A stretch of DNA of 64,000 bases from Candidatus Vondammii sp. HM_W22 (GCF_022530855.2 NZ_CP099567.1:2728001-2792000); one strand, 5' to 3'. Counted from the first letter of the stretch, positions 9,779 through 19,527 are shown. Program-made: numbers and translations. The notes: generated by a model from the letters alone, not told the origin.

Positions 9779-11860
9779 TCACTGGTCCGTTGAAGTCCCT
9801 GTTTTCCGCACCCAGACAGCCGTGTCATGAAACACCGCACCACCATTCGGGCCAGGAATATCTGAGCTGATCAGAACATTCGCACCCTGCCCTCCCGGGA
9901 AGTGATCACCCGGCCATATACCCTCTATCGCAACCACTCCTGAAGCTATACCCGGCGTAATCTGCGCCTCAACATCAATCTCACCACGCTGATTCCCAAC
10001 CACTACCCGATCACCCGAATCAACAGTAAGAGACGCAGCATCTTTTGTGTGAATAAGAAGCCTGGGAGCAGACTCTTTTTTCCGCGAGCCCGGCGTTTCA
10101 GTAAACGTTGAATTCAGGAAAGTTCTGGCTGGAGGAGTAATCAGCCTGAAGGGTCTCTCTTCATCGGAGTTATCAATAATATCCCAGTGATCAGGCAACT
10201 CTGGCATGGCACTGCCCAAAGGCCCTGATTCTCGCCATTCAGGTTTAAAGCGGAATCGCCCATCGGGCCAGCTGAATCCATCAATAAAATTCATCTGATT
10301 AAAATCTTTACTGCAATCCAGCCAGCGCTGCTCTGTCAGCTCTGCCAGTGCAGGGTAGCCAGAGGCTTTAAGAGTGGCATCGATCACCTCGGCGGCACTC
10401 ATCTCAAATCCAGGATGTTCCGCTCCCAGGCGCTTTGCCAGATCACAGATCAACTGGTGATTTGACCGGCACTCACCAGGAGGTGAGATGACAGCCGGAC
10501 CCATCTGCAGGTGCATCTGCCCATAGCTCTGATAGAGATCATCGTGTTCAAGAAACGTGGTAGCGGGCAACAGGATATCCGCCATGCGCGCTGTCTCCGT
10601 CATAAACTGCTCATGAACGCAGATAAAGAGATCTTCCCGGGCAAAGCCTTTATGAACGGCATTCAGGTCGGGAGCCACGAGCATCGGATTGGTGTTCTGG
10701 ATAAACAGCGCTTTGACTGGGATGTCGCCCCCCAGATCCTCCCTGTTGCCACACAGAATCGAGCCGATACGCGACATATCCAGCACTCGGATGTCGGGGT
10801 TACGAAGATCCTGGCCCTCAATCAGGGTTTTATCCAGGTGGAACAGGTCACTGGTACCCAGCAGGGCACCGCCACCCGGGTATTGCCAAGCACCGGTCAC
10901 CGCAGGGAGACAGCTCACAGCATGGACATTATGAGCACCATTGCGGCTGCGTGAAAAACCGATGCCCAGGCGTATGAAGCTGCGTTTAGTCTTGCCGAAC
11001 AATCGGGCAAACTGTCGGATATCCTCCGCTGGAATACCGGTTATCCCGGCAGCCCATTCCGGGGATCGCTCAGACAAGTGCTGCTCAAGCAGCTCCGGAA
11101 CATCTGTGTACTTCTGAAGATAGGCCCTATCGGCATACCCCTCGGCAAACAGCAGGTGCATCACAGCACAAGCCAGGGCGCCATCCGTACCCGGCCTTGG
11201 CATCAGGTGAATATCCGCCTTTGCTGCGGTTGCCGTTCTGTAGGGGTCGACAACAACCAGTTTTGCTCCGCGGCCTCGCTTCGCCTTACTCACCAGGGTC
11301 ATGACATTGACTTGGGTTGCCACCGCATTGCATCCCCAAAGGACAATCAGGTCGCTCTCCACCATCTGACGGGGATCACTGCCCCAGGCGGCACCCACAC
11401 CCGCCTTCCAGCCCGCATAGGCGAGGGCGGTACAAATGGTACCTTTTTGTCCTGAATAACCCATCCCATGCCGCAAACGGTGGATGCCATCCCTCTGAAG
11501 CTGTCCCATAGTACCTGCGTAATAGTAGGGCCAGATGGCTTCTGAGCCGTATTCTCCTGCTATGCGCTGGAAATTTTGTGCAACCTCGTCCAGGGCCTCA
11601 TCCCAGCTGACCGGGACAAACCGCTCCTCTCCCCTGGGGCCGACACGCTTCATCGGGCGCGTCAGTCGATCAGGGTGGTGTACATGCTCGGCGTAACGCG
11701 CCACTTTAGAACAGATTACCCCCTGGGTGTAGCTGTTCGCCTTTGCCCCGCGCACTTTACCAATGGTATGGGAATCGATTCGTTCCACCTCGAGCGCGCA
11801 GGCAGATGGGCAGTCATGAGGACACACAGTAGGAAAAAATTCAGCGGTCATTAGTAGCAT
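9779..11860 (-). CDS. Molybdopterin-dependent oxidoreductase (formate dehydrogenase-like, DMSO reductase superfamily)
   Basis: The 693-residue protein opens with a [4Fe-4S]-binding Molybdop_Fe4S4 domain (CPHDCPSAC at residues 13-21, then GVICSK). A molybdopterin catalytic domain follows (WDEALDEV, YYYAGTMGQ, LIVLWGCNAV), and a C-terminal molydop-binding domain ends it. There is no Tat or Sec signal, so it should be cytoplasmic. The segment GTICTALAYAG may hold the Mo-ligating Cys, but this is inference. The start has AGGTAGAGA upstream; an ATG three codons in is an alternative. No partner subunit, chaperone or cofactor gene is adjacent, and IS debris lies on both sides. The substrate cannot be named. 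Confidence 0.85.
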   Translation of the reverse strand: MLLMTAEFFPTVCPHDCPSACALEVERIDSHTIGKVRGAKANSYTQGVICSKVARYAEHVHHPDRLTRPMKRVGPRGEERFVPVSWDEALDEVAQNFQRIAGEYGSEAIWPYYYAGTMGQLQRDGIHRLRHGMGYSGQKGTICTALAYAGWKAGVGAAWGSDPRQMVESDLIVLWGCNAVATQVNVMTLVSKAKRGRGAKLVVVDPYRTATAAKADIHLMPRPGTDGALACAVMHLLFAEGYADRAYLQKYTDVPELLEQHLSERSPEWAAGITGIPAEDIRQFARLFGKTKRSFIRLGIGFSRSRNGAHNVHAVSCLPAVTGAWQYPGGGALLGTSDLFHLDKTLIEGQDLRNPDIRVLDMSRIGSILCGNREDLGGDIPVKALFIQNTNPMLVAPDLNAVHKGFAREDLFICVHEQFMTETARMADILLPATTFLEHDDLYQSYGQMHLQMGPAVISPPGECRSNHQLICDLAKRLGAEHPGFEMSAAEVIDATLKASGYPALAELTEQRWLDCSKDFNQMNFIDGFSWPDGRFRFKPEWRESGPLGSAMPELPDHWDIIDNSDEERPFRLITPPARTFLNSTFTETPGSRKKESAPRLLIHTKDAASLTVDSGDRVVVGNQRGEIDVEAQITPGIASGVVAIEGIWPGDHFPGGQGANVLISSDIPGPNGGAVFHDTAVWVRKTGTSTDQ

Positions 11861-11883
11861 TCTCTACCTGTTGCAGATAAAAC

Positions 11884-12490
11884 TAGGGGGTCGCCCTAAG
11901 TTAATCAGCTAACTTTGTTTTTAACCCATTAATTAAGTTGTTTTAACTGACTTTTTGGATCACTGTTGTCAAATCGTCATTCACACTCCTTCAAAATAGA
12001 GATGAAAAAGGCCTTTTGGTACACCGTTAAGCTGACGCATATGCCGCTTTGCCTAGTTCCAAAAATTCACTATCCTTTATTCTGTGTAATGTGGTTAGGC
12101 TTGTTTGCGAATAGCTTACTGTGATTTATTCGACGGGAATAATAACGGTAAATACCTTCCCGTTGCGCTTTAGCAAGCCAAATACAGGAACTTTACCGAC
12201 CGCACCTCGATCTCCCTTTCCTTTGAGCCTACCACCAAAATAACTTTCGCCCACTTCTATTTCTCCGTCCAGCAATTCCAAATGCTCACTGTAGTCATAG
12301 ATAACCTGTCTAAGTCGATGAAAGTAATATTCCGCCGTTGTTTTATTGACGCCAACTTAAAGAGACATCTGTTCGTGTTGTTGTACTCGCTACAAATATC
12401 CCCATTAATCGACTTTGTTTGTACCTACTTAATCTGCTTTTTCTCACTTTGCTATCCTAAAATAATTTATTTACCTAGGACAGCCCCTTA
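11884..12490 (-). mobile_element. IS1595-family element remnant with internal deletion
   Basis: Minus-strand sequence shows both ends of an ISXO2-like element. The outer end is GGGGCTGTCCTAGGTAAATA near 12488, and the C-terminal transposase coding end lies near 11900. An N-terminal part (TVSIWNCWTEK-like, SYFGGRLKGKGDRGAVGKVP) and the C-terminal part (INHSKLFANK) are joined near 12133, with the middle deleted and several stops. It lies directly upstream of the ribBX promoter region. Confidence 0.75.
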
Positions 12491-12516
12491 TGTTTTTTCC
12501 GCTGATTTTTCTATGC

Positions 12517-12545
12517 TTGGGTGTTGCCCTCTGCTTTGGTAGAAT
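12517..12545 (+). promoter_or_regulatory. Candidate sigma70 promoter for ribBX
   Basis: A -35-like TTGGGT (12517-12522) and a -10 TAGAAT (12540-12545) are separated by 17 bp. The site lies just inside chromosomal sequence after the IS1595 remnant and about 42 bp before the ribBX start. No FMN riboswitch was recognised. Confidence 0.4.
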
Positions 12546-12587
12546 GCCCAGTTCCTTTTCACAGCGCTCTGTTGCGCGGTAGTAGTT

Positions 12588-13700
12588 ATGGCATTCAATA
12601 CAACTGAAGAAATTATAAAAGATCTGCGCCAAGGCAAGATGGTTATTATCATGGATGACGAAGATCGCGAAAATGAAGGCGATCTGCTGATGGCGGCAGA
12701 GATGGTGACAACGGAGGCGATCAATTTCATGGCTCGTTTTGGCCGTGGGCTAATCTGTCTAACCCTTAGCAAAGAGCGCTGTCAGCAGCTGCGTCTGCCG
12801 TTGATGGTAGATATCAACGAAGCTCAGTATTCGACCAATTTTACTGTCTCCATAGAGGCGGCAGAAGGGGTGACAACGGGTATATCCGCTGCTGACCGAG
12901 CGGCAACTGTTCTGGCGGCGGTGAAAAAAGATGCCGTACCTCAGGATCTGGTGCAGCCAGGGCATATCTTTCCCCTGATGGCACAGCCCGGTGGTGTGCT
13001 GGTGCGTGCCGGACATACTGAGGCCGGCTGCGACTTGGCGCGTCTGGCGGGTTTGACTCCAGCCGCGGTGATTGTCGAGATTCTCAATGAAGATGGTTCC
13101 ATGGCCCGTCGGCCCGATCTGGAGCTGTTTGCCAAAGAGCATGAGCTGAAGATTGGCACTATCGCTGACTTGATTCATTACAGCGTGCGTAATCAGAAGA
13201 CCGTGGAGCGGGTCAGTGAATGCACACTTCCGACTAAATACGGTGATTTCCGGCTGGTAGCTTTCGAAGACTCTATCGATAGTGAGCTGCACTTGGCACT
13301 GGTGCTGGGGGAGGTTGATCCGGAGAAGCCGATATTGGTACGGGTACATATGCAGAATACGCTGTGTGATCTTTTCTCTATCGACAGCAAAAACTGTAGT
13401 TGGCCGGTAAGCAATGCTATGGCACAGATCTCCAAAGGGGGTGAAGGTGTTATTGTGCTGCTACGTAATCACGACAGCAGCCGGGAGATTATCCAGCGGA
13501 TGCAGGAGTTTAAATCTCATACCCAGGGTGATGAATCGAATCAGCGTGATCCACGCAGCCACCTCCGAACTTTCGGTATTGGGGCGCAGATTCTTTCTGA
13601 TCTGGGTGTTCAGAAAATGCGGGTTCTGAGTACTCCCATGAGTCTGCACGGCATCTCCGGATTTGGCCTGGAGGTGGTGGAGTATGTGGATTGCAAGTAA
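12588..13700 (+). CDS. ribB: 3,4-dihydroxy-2-butanone 4-phosphate synthase with degenerate GTP cyclohydrolase II domain (RibBX type)
   Basis: The N-terminal 200 residues form a complete DHBP synthase: [17 protein letters not shown] is the metal/acid loop, followed by [12 protein letters not shown] and [17 protein letters not shown]. This makes the four-carbon unit of riboflavin from ribulose 5-phosphate. The C-terminal half aligns with GTP cyclohydrolase II but lacks the zinc-binding cysteine cluster. The region around [11 protein letters not shown] and [11 protein letters not shown] does not have the C-x10-C-x-C pattern, so that activity is probably lost, as described for RibBX fusions. It is the first gene of a riboflavin/nusB/thiL block; ribE, normally just upstream, is absent. 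Confidence 0.9.
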   Translation: MAFNTTEEIIKDLRQGKMVIIMDDEDRENEGDLLMAAEMVTTEAINFMARFGRGLICLTLSKERCQQLRLPLMVDINEAQYSTNFTVSIEAAEGVTTGISAADRAATVLAAVKKDAVPQDLVQPGHIFPLMAQPGGVLVRAGHTEAGCDLARLAGLTPAAVIVEILNEDGSMARRPDLELFAKEHELKIGTIADLIHYSVRNQKTVERVSECTLPTKYGDFRLVAFEDSIDSELHLALVLGEVDPEKPILVRVHMQNTLCDLFSIDSKNCSWPVSNAMAQISKGGEGVIVLLRNHDSSREIIQRMQEFKSHTQGDESNQRDPRSHLRTFGIGAQILSDLGVQKMRVLSTPMSLHGISGFGLEVVEYVDCK

Positions 13701-13771
13701 TCCGGCTGTTCACCTCTTTGCACTTTGTAATAGAATGGGTTGAAACCCGCTGAAACTAAGGTCTTGCAATA

Positions 13772-14242
13772 ATGGCAATTAAAACCATCGAAGGTGCGCT
13801 GACAGTTCAAAACGCCCGTTTCTGCTTAGTCGTGGCACGCTTTAACAGCTTTGTCGTCGAGAGCCTGCTGGAGGGTGCTATTGATGCCCTGAAACGACAT
13901 GGCGCCAAGGATGCTGACATCACCATTGTGCGCGTGCCGGGTGCTTTTGAGATGCCACTGGTACTGGAGAAAATCGCTGCCAAGGATGAGTATGATGCGA
14001 TTGTTGCTCTGGGCGCGGTGATCCAGGGTGGCACCCCCCATTTCGATTTTGTTGCCGGTGAGTGTGTGAAAGGGATGGCCCAGGTTACACTGAAACATAC
14101 CATTCCCATCGCCTTTGGTGTGCTGACCGTGGATACCATCGAACAGGCGATTGAACGTGCCGGAACCAAAGCGGGTAACAAGGGAGCGGAAGCGGCAATG
14201 TCCGCCGTAGAGATGGTCAACATACTCCGTCAGCTCGACTGA
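13772..14242 (+). CDS. ribH: 6,7-dimethyl-8-ribityllumazine synthase
   Basis: RibH condenses the dihydroxybutanone phosphate with the pyrimidine to make lumazine, the penultimate step to riboflavin. The 156-residue protein shows [16 protein letters not shown], the phosphate-binding [17 protein letters not shown] with its catalytic His, and [15 protein letters not shown]. It follows ribBX by 71 bp, and its stop overlaps the nusB start by one base (TGATG). Confidence 0.96.
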   Translation: MAIKTIEGALTVQNARFCLVVARFNSFVVESLLEGAIDALKRHGAKDADITIVRVPGAFEMPLVLEKIAAKDEYDAIVALGAVIQGGTPHFDFVAGECVKGMAQVTLKHTIPIAFGVLTVDTIEQAIERAGTKAGNKGAEAAMSAVEMVNILRQLD

Positions 14243-14676
14243 TGAGTAAAAAACGCAGCCAAGCCAGGCACCACGCAGTTCAGGCGGTCTATCAGTGGCA
14301 GATGACCGGGCAGAATATCAGAGATATCCATGATCAGTTTCTGTCGGAACAGGATACAGGCAGGTTTGAGCTGGATTATTTTGATCTGCTGTTACACGGC
14401 ATTCCAGCCAGCCTCAGTAAGCTGGATGAGAAGCTCACCCCTTGCCTCGATCGCTCCATCGAGAGCGTTGATCCGGTAGAGCGCGCTATTCTTCGCCTGG
14501 GGGCCTACGAGTTGATTAATCGGCTTGAGGTTCCCTACAAGGTGGTGATCAATGAGGCGGTGGAATTGGCAAAGGTCTTCGGGGCCGAGCAGGGACACAA
14601 GTACGTCAATGGTGCGCTAGATAAACTGGCCCACCAAGTCCGCAAGACAGAGGTCGAGGCCAAGCGTAAGAAATAA
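14242..14676 (+). CDS. nusB: Transcription antitermination factor NusB
   Basis: NusB forms the boxA-binding heterodimer with NusE/S10 for rRNA antitermination. The 144-residue protein has the usual features: RSQARHHAVQAVYQWQMTG at the N-terminus, DPVERAILRLGAYEL, and VINEAVELAKVFG. Its ATG overlaps the ribH stop. The next operon gene, thiL, is separated from it by an IS5-type hybrid, so co-transcription is probably broken. Confidence 0.96.
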   Translation: MSKKRSQARHHAVQAVYQWQMTGQNIRDIHDQFLSEQDTGRFELDYFDLLLHGIPASLSKLDEKLTPCLDRSIESVDPVERAILRLGAYELINRLEVPYKVVINEAVELAKVFGAEQGHKYVNGALDKLAHQVRKTEVEAKRKK

Positions 14677-14845
14677 CCATCTGACTTACCTGCGTAGTCT
14701 TTGCCGTCTTTATCCGGCTGTGGGCTAGTACTCCAGCAAGCTGACTCTGAACCGAGTGGCAATTACTAAAACTCAAAACCATCGTCATCCCGGAACCTGC
14801 GCCGGTATGACGGATGGAGTACCTGAATAGGAATTTCAGCTCAAG

Positions 14846-15708
14846 GGAACCTCTAAAAACCTGACAAAGGCCAATAAGTCTCTAGCAAACCGGGAGGACT
14901 CGGTATTTTCACGCTCATTTTTCTGGCAACACCCATATCCATCCCTCGCTTCATCCGGCCAGCCACACCAATCGACGCATGTTGTACACCAAATTCATCA
15001 TTCCAATCTTCACCCCGTCCCTGACTTGCCCGATGCTACGCACTAGTCGATTGGCCTGCCAGGCAAACACGTGCTCAACTCGAGCCCAAACTTTCGCTCC
15101 CGTTCATTCAAGGGGGCGTTTGCGTGTCGACTTGCGATGAATCTGACTGCGGTAATGCGCACCCGGCAAAGCGGCTTCCCGTTCTACACCGCGGTAAGCA
15201 GAATCGGCCCAGACACTTTTCCATTGTACTGTTATTCTCATCCAGCAGTTCCTAGAAGACCTGACTGGTTGTCCCTGAAGTATCAGGTTGAGGATCTGGT
15301 TCCTTAGACCTTTTAGATCTGATTCTCCGCCCATATTTTGGAATAATCATACGATTTCCCGCTAACCTTATCCAAGCACAATAAAACCAAGCTAACAACT
15401 TGGCTAAATTATATCCTGCTGCCGCCAAAACCATATTAGCTTTATTATCATATTCAGCTTTAAGATAGTTTCGATTTAACCTAATTGTCTGATTTAAGGT
15501 GTCCACCAATAACCGGCTCGACAGCGGTTCGGCGCTTCATCCATTTTCGGGTTGACCGAGCTACCCTCTTAAGGAGCCCGCCACAGAGCTTAACGTCAAT
15601 TTCATTGCCTACGCGGTGCCCAGAATAGTCCTGATGCACAATATGCGTTTTTGAGTTTCCGGTGACTCAAACTCTCCGCTGATTTTTGGGGTTTTTTAGA
15701 GGCTCCCT
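14846..15708 (-). mobile_element. Hybrid of two IS5-family remnants between nusB and thiL
   Basis: The segment is bounded by GGGAACCTCTAAAAAC at the left and the inverse of GGGAGCCTCTAAAAAA at the right. The left part (to about 15265, minus strand) is the 3' end of the same IS5 type as at 59023-60202. From about 15266 the sequence changes to another IS5-family transposase C-terminus (RRTAVEPVIG, then LNRNYLKAEYDNKANMVLAA and AGYNLAKLLAWF). Both reading frames are broken. It splits the nusB-thiL junction. Confidence 0.75.
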
Positions 15709-15775
15709 TTAGTAAAGCACCATTTAGCGCTGACTCATTACTACTACCTTGCTGGAGTACGTGTATCCTTTCGTT

Positions 15776-16750
15776 ATGGCACTTTCTGAATTTGACCTGA
15801 TCCGCAACTATTTCTCCAGAGCAGGCCGTGTTCGGGACGATGTCTCACTTGGTATCGGTGATGATTGTGCGTTATTGCAAGTGCCGGATGGTTTTGAGCT
15901 GGCAGTCAGCATCGATACCCTGGTGGAGGGCGTGCACTTCTTTCCCGGGGCAGATCCGGAGTCTCTTGGATACAAAAGTCTGGCCGTCAACCTGAGTGAT
16001 CTGGCTGCGATGGGTGCCAAGCCCGCCTGGGCAACCCTTGCCCTGACGCTACCGAAAGCGGATCCGCTTTGGCTTGAGGCATTCAGCCGTGGCTTTGCCG
16101 GGCTGGCCAATCGTTACGGTGTTCAGTTGATTGGTGGCGACACCACTCGGGGGCCTCTCAATATCTCTGTTCAGGTCCATGGTTTTGTGGCGCCGGGCGA
16201 AGCGCTGCGGCGTAATGCGGCTTCACCGGGAGACCTTATCTATGTTACCGGAGACCTGGGGGATGCCGGTCTGGCACTCCTTGCCGAACAGGGTGATTCT
16301 CTTCCCAGCGGCTTGGGCCGTGATCAGATAAACAGACTTCACCGTCCCGAACCCCGGCTTGCCGCCGGCATGGCGATGGCGGGTATTGCCCGCGGCGGGA
16401 TAGATATCTCTGATGGCCTGCTTTCGGATCTTGGGCATATTTGTGAAGCCAGCGGTGTCGGGGCCACTGTCGAGTTGGAAAAAATTCCTCTGTCATCGGC
16501 TGTAAGATCATATATCGAGCAGTTGAACGACTGGTCACTGCCTCTGGCTGCGGGAGATGACTATGAGCTCTGTGTTACCGTACCCTCACGATATCGCGGC
16601 GAGATCGAGGCAGTAGCCACACAACTTGATGTGAATTTGACGCAGATTGGAACCATTGGAGCGGGGGACGCGGTCTGTTGCCTGAGGGCCGATGGAGAAG
16701 AGTTGGTAATGGAGAGCAGAGGGTTTGAGCATTTCACGGGCGGACGGTAA
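15776..16750 (+). CDS. thiL: Thiamine-monophosphate kinase
   Basis: ThiL phosphorylates thiamine monophosphate to the diphosphate cofactor. The protein has the AIR-synthase-like fold signatures GIGDDCALLQVPDGFELAVS, DTLVEGVHFFPG, NLSDLAAMGAKP, GGDTTRGPLNI and GGIDISDGLLSDLGHI. I start at the ATG at 15776 (MALSEFDLI), where homology begins; an in-frame upstream start at 15749 would add nine residues close to the IS5 end. It overlaps pgpA by about 26 bp. Confidence 0.95.
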   Translation: MALSEFDLIRNYFSRAGRVRDDVSLGIGDDCALLQVPDGFELAVSIDTLVEGVHFFPGADPESLGYKSLAVNLSDLAAMGAKPAWATLALTLPKADPLWLEAFSRGFAGLANRYGVQLIGGDTTRGPLNISVQVHGFVAPGEALRRNAASPGDLIYVTGDLGDAGLALLAEQGDSLPSGLGRDQINRLHRPEPRLAAGMAMAGIARGGIDISDGLLSDLGHICEASGVGATVELEKIPLSSAVRSYIEQLNDWSLPLAAGDDYELCVTVPSRYRGEIEAVATQLDVNLTQIGTIGAGDAVCCLRADGEELVMESRGFEHFTGGR

Positions 16751-17216
16751 ACCTCAACCGGATTGGCGAAACCCTGTCCACCTGCTGGCATTCGGGTTAG
16801 GTTCCGGTGCGGCCCCGAAAGCTCCGGGCACATTCGGGACGCTGGCGGCAGTGCCTCTTTACTTTCTGCTACAGCCTCTGGCGCCATGGAGTTATCTCCT
16901 GGTTGTGACTGCCATGTTTTTTATCGGTGTCTGGTTGTGTGACCGGACATCAAAAGATCTGGGCGTACATGACCACGGGGGGATTGTCTGGGATGAGTGG
17001 GTCGGGTTTCTGCTGACGCTCTGGCTGGCCCCTGCCGGGCCTGGCTGGCTAATTGGCGGATTTGTGCTGTTCCGGATATTCGATATCTGGAAACCCTGGC
17101 CCATCGGCTGGCTGGACCGGCGTGTGGGTGGTGGCTGGGGGATCATGCTGGATGATATTGTCGCCGGGCTGTATGGTCTTATGCTATTGCAGCTGGCTGC
17201 CTGTTTTTTGTTTTAG
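16725..17216 (+). CDS. pgpA: Phosphatidylglycerophosphatase A
   Basis: PgpA dephosphorylates phosphatidylglycerophosphate to phosphatidylglycerol at the inner membrane. The 163-residue sequence shows the family start GLGSGAAPKAPGTFGTLAAV, the acidic motif DHGGIVWDEWVG, and LDDIVAGLYG near the end, with three or four hydrophobic segments. The only start that gives a complete N-terminus is a TTG at 16725, inside the end of thiL; the overlap implies coupled translation. Confidence 0.93.
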   Translation: MSISRADGKPQPDWRNPVHLLAFGLGSGAAPKAPGTFGTLAAVPLYFLLQPLAPWSYLLVVTAMFFIGVWLCDRTSKDLGVHDHGGIVWDEWVGFLLTLWLAPAGPGWLIGGFVLFRIFDIWKPWPIGWLDRRVGGGWGIMLDDIVAGLYGLMLLQLAACFLF

Positions 17217-17239
17217 GTTTCTGTATAGAAGGGAATGCT

Positions 17240-17899
17240 ATGAGAAGCAAAATCACCTTTATTCTCCTGCTGATCTCCCTGCTGGGTACTGTCTGGCCAA
17301 TAACCGCTATGGCGGTTGAGAAGGTCAGAGTGGTTGCTTTATTCAAGAATAAGGCAATGGTGGAGATAGACGGCAAACGGCGTTTCCTGAAGGCAGGTGA
17401 TACCAGCCCTGAAGGGGTTCGGCTGATTTCCGCCAATACCGATGAAGCGGTGATCGAGGTGAATGGCCGACAGAATCCTTATGGTCTTGGATCTCAGTAC
17501 GGCGGCAGTTTTGCCAAACGGGAGGCGGCGGAGGTAAAGATCTGGAGAGATACCAACGGCGCGTTTAATACGATTGGCAGCATCAATGGAAGAATGACCG
17601 ATATGATGGTCGATACAGGGGCAACCATCATTGCTATAAGCGAAGTTGAGGCAAAGCGGCTGGGCATTCAGTATCGTCTGAAGGGTAAAAAATCCGGCGT
17701 GAACACGGCCTCGGGTTTTGCTGAGGCCTACTCCCTGATGTTGGACAAGGTTAAAGTGGGTGATATCGCGCTACAGAATGTCCAGGCGGTGGTGATCAAA
17801 GGCTCTTCTCCGAGGCGGGTGCTGTTGGGGATGAGTTTCCTGAAACGGGTGGAGATGAATAATCAGGATGATATGTTGCTGCTGAGGAGCAAGTTCTAG
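17240..17899 (+). CDS. Retropepsin-like aspartic protease, TIGR02281 family
   Basis: The 219-residue protein begins with a hydrophobic signal or anchor (ITFILLLISLLGTVWPITAM). It carries a single retropepsin-type active site DTGA at about residues 125-128 (MMVDTGATIIAIS), followed by the flap-like and hydrophobic GMSFLKRVEM near the end. Members of this family are periplasmic or membrane-anchored clan AA proteases in proteobacteria with unknown substrate. It follows pgpA by 23 bp and is probably the last gene of this operon, given the hairpin at 17946. Confidence 0.85.
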   Translation: MRSKITFILLLISLLGTVWPITAMAVEKVRVVALFKNKAMVEIDGKRRFLKAGDTSPEGVRLISANTDEAVIEVNGRQNPYGLGSQYGGSFAKREAAEVKIWRDTNGAFNTIGSINGRMTDMMVDTGATIIAISEVEAKRLGIQYRLKGKKSGVNTASGFAEAYSLMLDKVKVGDIALQNVQAVVIKGSSPRRVLLGMSFLKRVEMNNQDDMLLLRSKF

Positions 17900-17945
17900 G
17901 CACAACTTCCCGGTACGCCTACAGCTTCAGGATATTCCCATTGAT

Positions 17946-17989
17946 AAAGCGGCGATATTTGACAACGGGAACTAACTGGCCGCTTTTTT
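17946..17989 (+). terminator. Candidate Rho-independent terminator
   Basis: An 8-bp stem AAAGCGGC / GCCGCTTT closes a 25-nt loop and is followed by a run of T. It lies 47 bp after the aspartic protease stop. The long loop makes it a moderate candidate. Confidence 0.45.
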
Positions 17990-17992
17990 GAG

Positions 17993-18676
17993 ACAGACCT
18001 AAATTCTGTGTAACCGCCTGTCATTAAGCCCAGACAAGAGGATAGGCAGATGATCGACAAGAAAGAGCTCCAGGCGATAGCCCAGGCGGTCGCTAATCAC
18101 ATCAAAACTGAAGAAGATCTCAACGAGTTTCGGCAAATGCTGCCCAGAATCACGGTCGATGCGGCACTCAACGTCGAACCGGATGATCATCTTGGCTTTG
18201 CCAAACATGAACAGTCCGAAGCGAGTAATAGCCGCAACGGCACTACTGGCAAGACCTTGCAAACGGAAGATGGCCAGTTTGAACTGGATGCTCCACGAGA
18301 TAGAGCGGGCAGCTTTAAACCCCGACTGGTTAAAAAGCACCAGCGTCGATTTGCCTCAATGCATGACAAGATCCTCTTCTTGTATGCTCAGGGTATGACG
18401 ACCCGCGAAATCGTCACGACATTCAAGGAAATGTACGGAGCCGATGTCTCCGCCACACTCATATCCAAAGTTACTGATGCGGTTATCGAGCAGGTTGACG
18501 AATGGCAATCTCGCCCCCTGGATGCGATTTAGCCTATTGTTTATCTGGACTGCATTGTCGTTAAAATCCGGCAAGACAAGAAAGTGATCAATAAAGCGAT
18601 TTATCTCGCTCTGAGCGTCAACCTGGAAGGAAGGCCACAAGGAATTATTGGGGATGTGGCTGTCGGAAAATGAGGC
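17993..18676 (+). mobile_element. IS256-family element, type B (3' truncated)
   Basis: The left end CTAAATTCTGTGTAACCGCC is present. The element stops at 18676, where an IS3 element (TGAAATGCCCCCATTCT end) begins. It contains the N-terminal half of the transposase. Confidence 0.8.
18050..18676 (+). pseudogene. IS256-family transposase type B, N-terminal half with nonsense mutation
   Basis: The frame starts MIDKKELQAIAQAVANHIKT and includes RDRAGSFKPRLVKKHQRRF and the helix-turn-helix-like EMYGADVSATLISKVTDA. It ends at a TAG at about 18530, where the sister copy at 36.5-37.2 kb continues as YPIIYLDCIVVKI. The sequence after the stop remains recognisable to about 18676. The catalytic triad is not completed. 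Confidence 0.85.
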
Positions 18677-19525
18677 TGAAATGCCCCCATTCTATGGCCA
18701 CTTGGCGTGTTAGGTTCTCCGCATTTCACGTAATCCAAAATACGCCATCTCTGGCGTGACGTAGTGTTGTGAACCGTGGGGTCGCCGCTCATTATATCGG
18801 CAACGCCACTGTTCAATAACAACTCTGGCTTCGGTCAGGCTACCAAATATCTCTGCATTTAAACACTCCTTAGCGGAAAATGCCGTTGAAGCTTTCATTG
18901 CTGCCATTTTGCCAGGGTTTTCCCGGTTCAATATTGGCTAGCTTAATATCATCCTTTTCCAGTTCCTCGCGCAGTACGAGGGCCAACAGCTCAGCTCCGT
19001 TGTCGCTGCGAATGGCTCGGGGAATTCCGTAGCGAATGATTAATTCACGTAGCACCGCTTTCACGTGTTGACTCTGTAGGTATCGACCAGTTTTGATTGC
19101 CAGACAATAACCGGTTGCTTCGTCCTTGACCGTCAAGCACCGCAGAAGCTCTGCGTCATGATAGCGGTCATGTACGAAATCCCATGCCCACACATCATTC
19201 CGTCGTAGCGCCAATCCCTCCAGTTTTACCCCAGTGCGAATTTTCCGTCGAGGGCGATAAGGCGGCAAACACAGGCCATTAAGCCGCCAGAGTCGATATA
19301 CGCGTTTGTTGTTTACCTGCCAACCTCTGAGCCGCAGATAGGCGCCTGATAAACGATAGCCCCAACTGGGATCCTCCCGCACCACTACACGCAACGCGGC
19401 CGACAGATGCCGGTCACGACGTTCTCGTTTTGAACTATAATGAAGCCCCGATCGCGGTGTCGTACAAAGCCAGCTTGCTCGCCTTTGGCTAAGACCCCGT
19501 TCAATAGCAAACAATGCCATTGTAG
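18677..19525 (-). mobile_element. IS3-family element type G, copy 1 (orfA missing)
   Basis: The right end reads TGAAATGCCCCCATTCTATG on the plus strand at 18677. Coding runs on the minus strand. No orfA precedes orfB: an IS30 remnant starts at the upstream side. Confidence 0.75.
18712..19520 (-). pseudogene. IS3-family transposase OrfB, frameshifted (copy G1)
   Basis: This rve-type integrase core is recognisable by VWAWDFVHDRY (first Asp), YGIPRAIRSDNGAEL (second Asp) and NGSNESFNGIFRKECLNAE (Glu region). One extra base at about 18872, compared with the copies at 43.1 and 46.7 kb, shifts the frame just after FNGIFR and separates the last 70 codons. The upstream orfA is absent, so the product is unlikely to be made. 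Confidence 0.85.
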
Positions 19526-19527
19526 AT

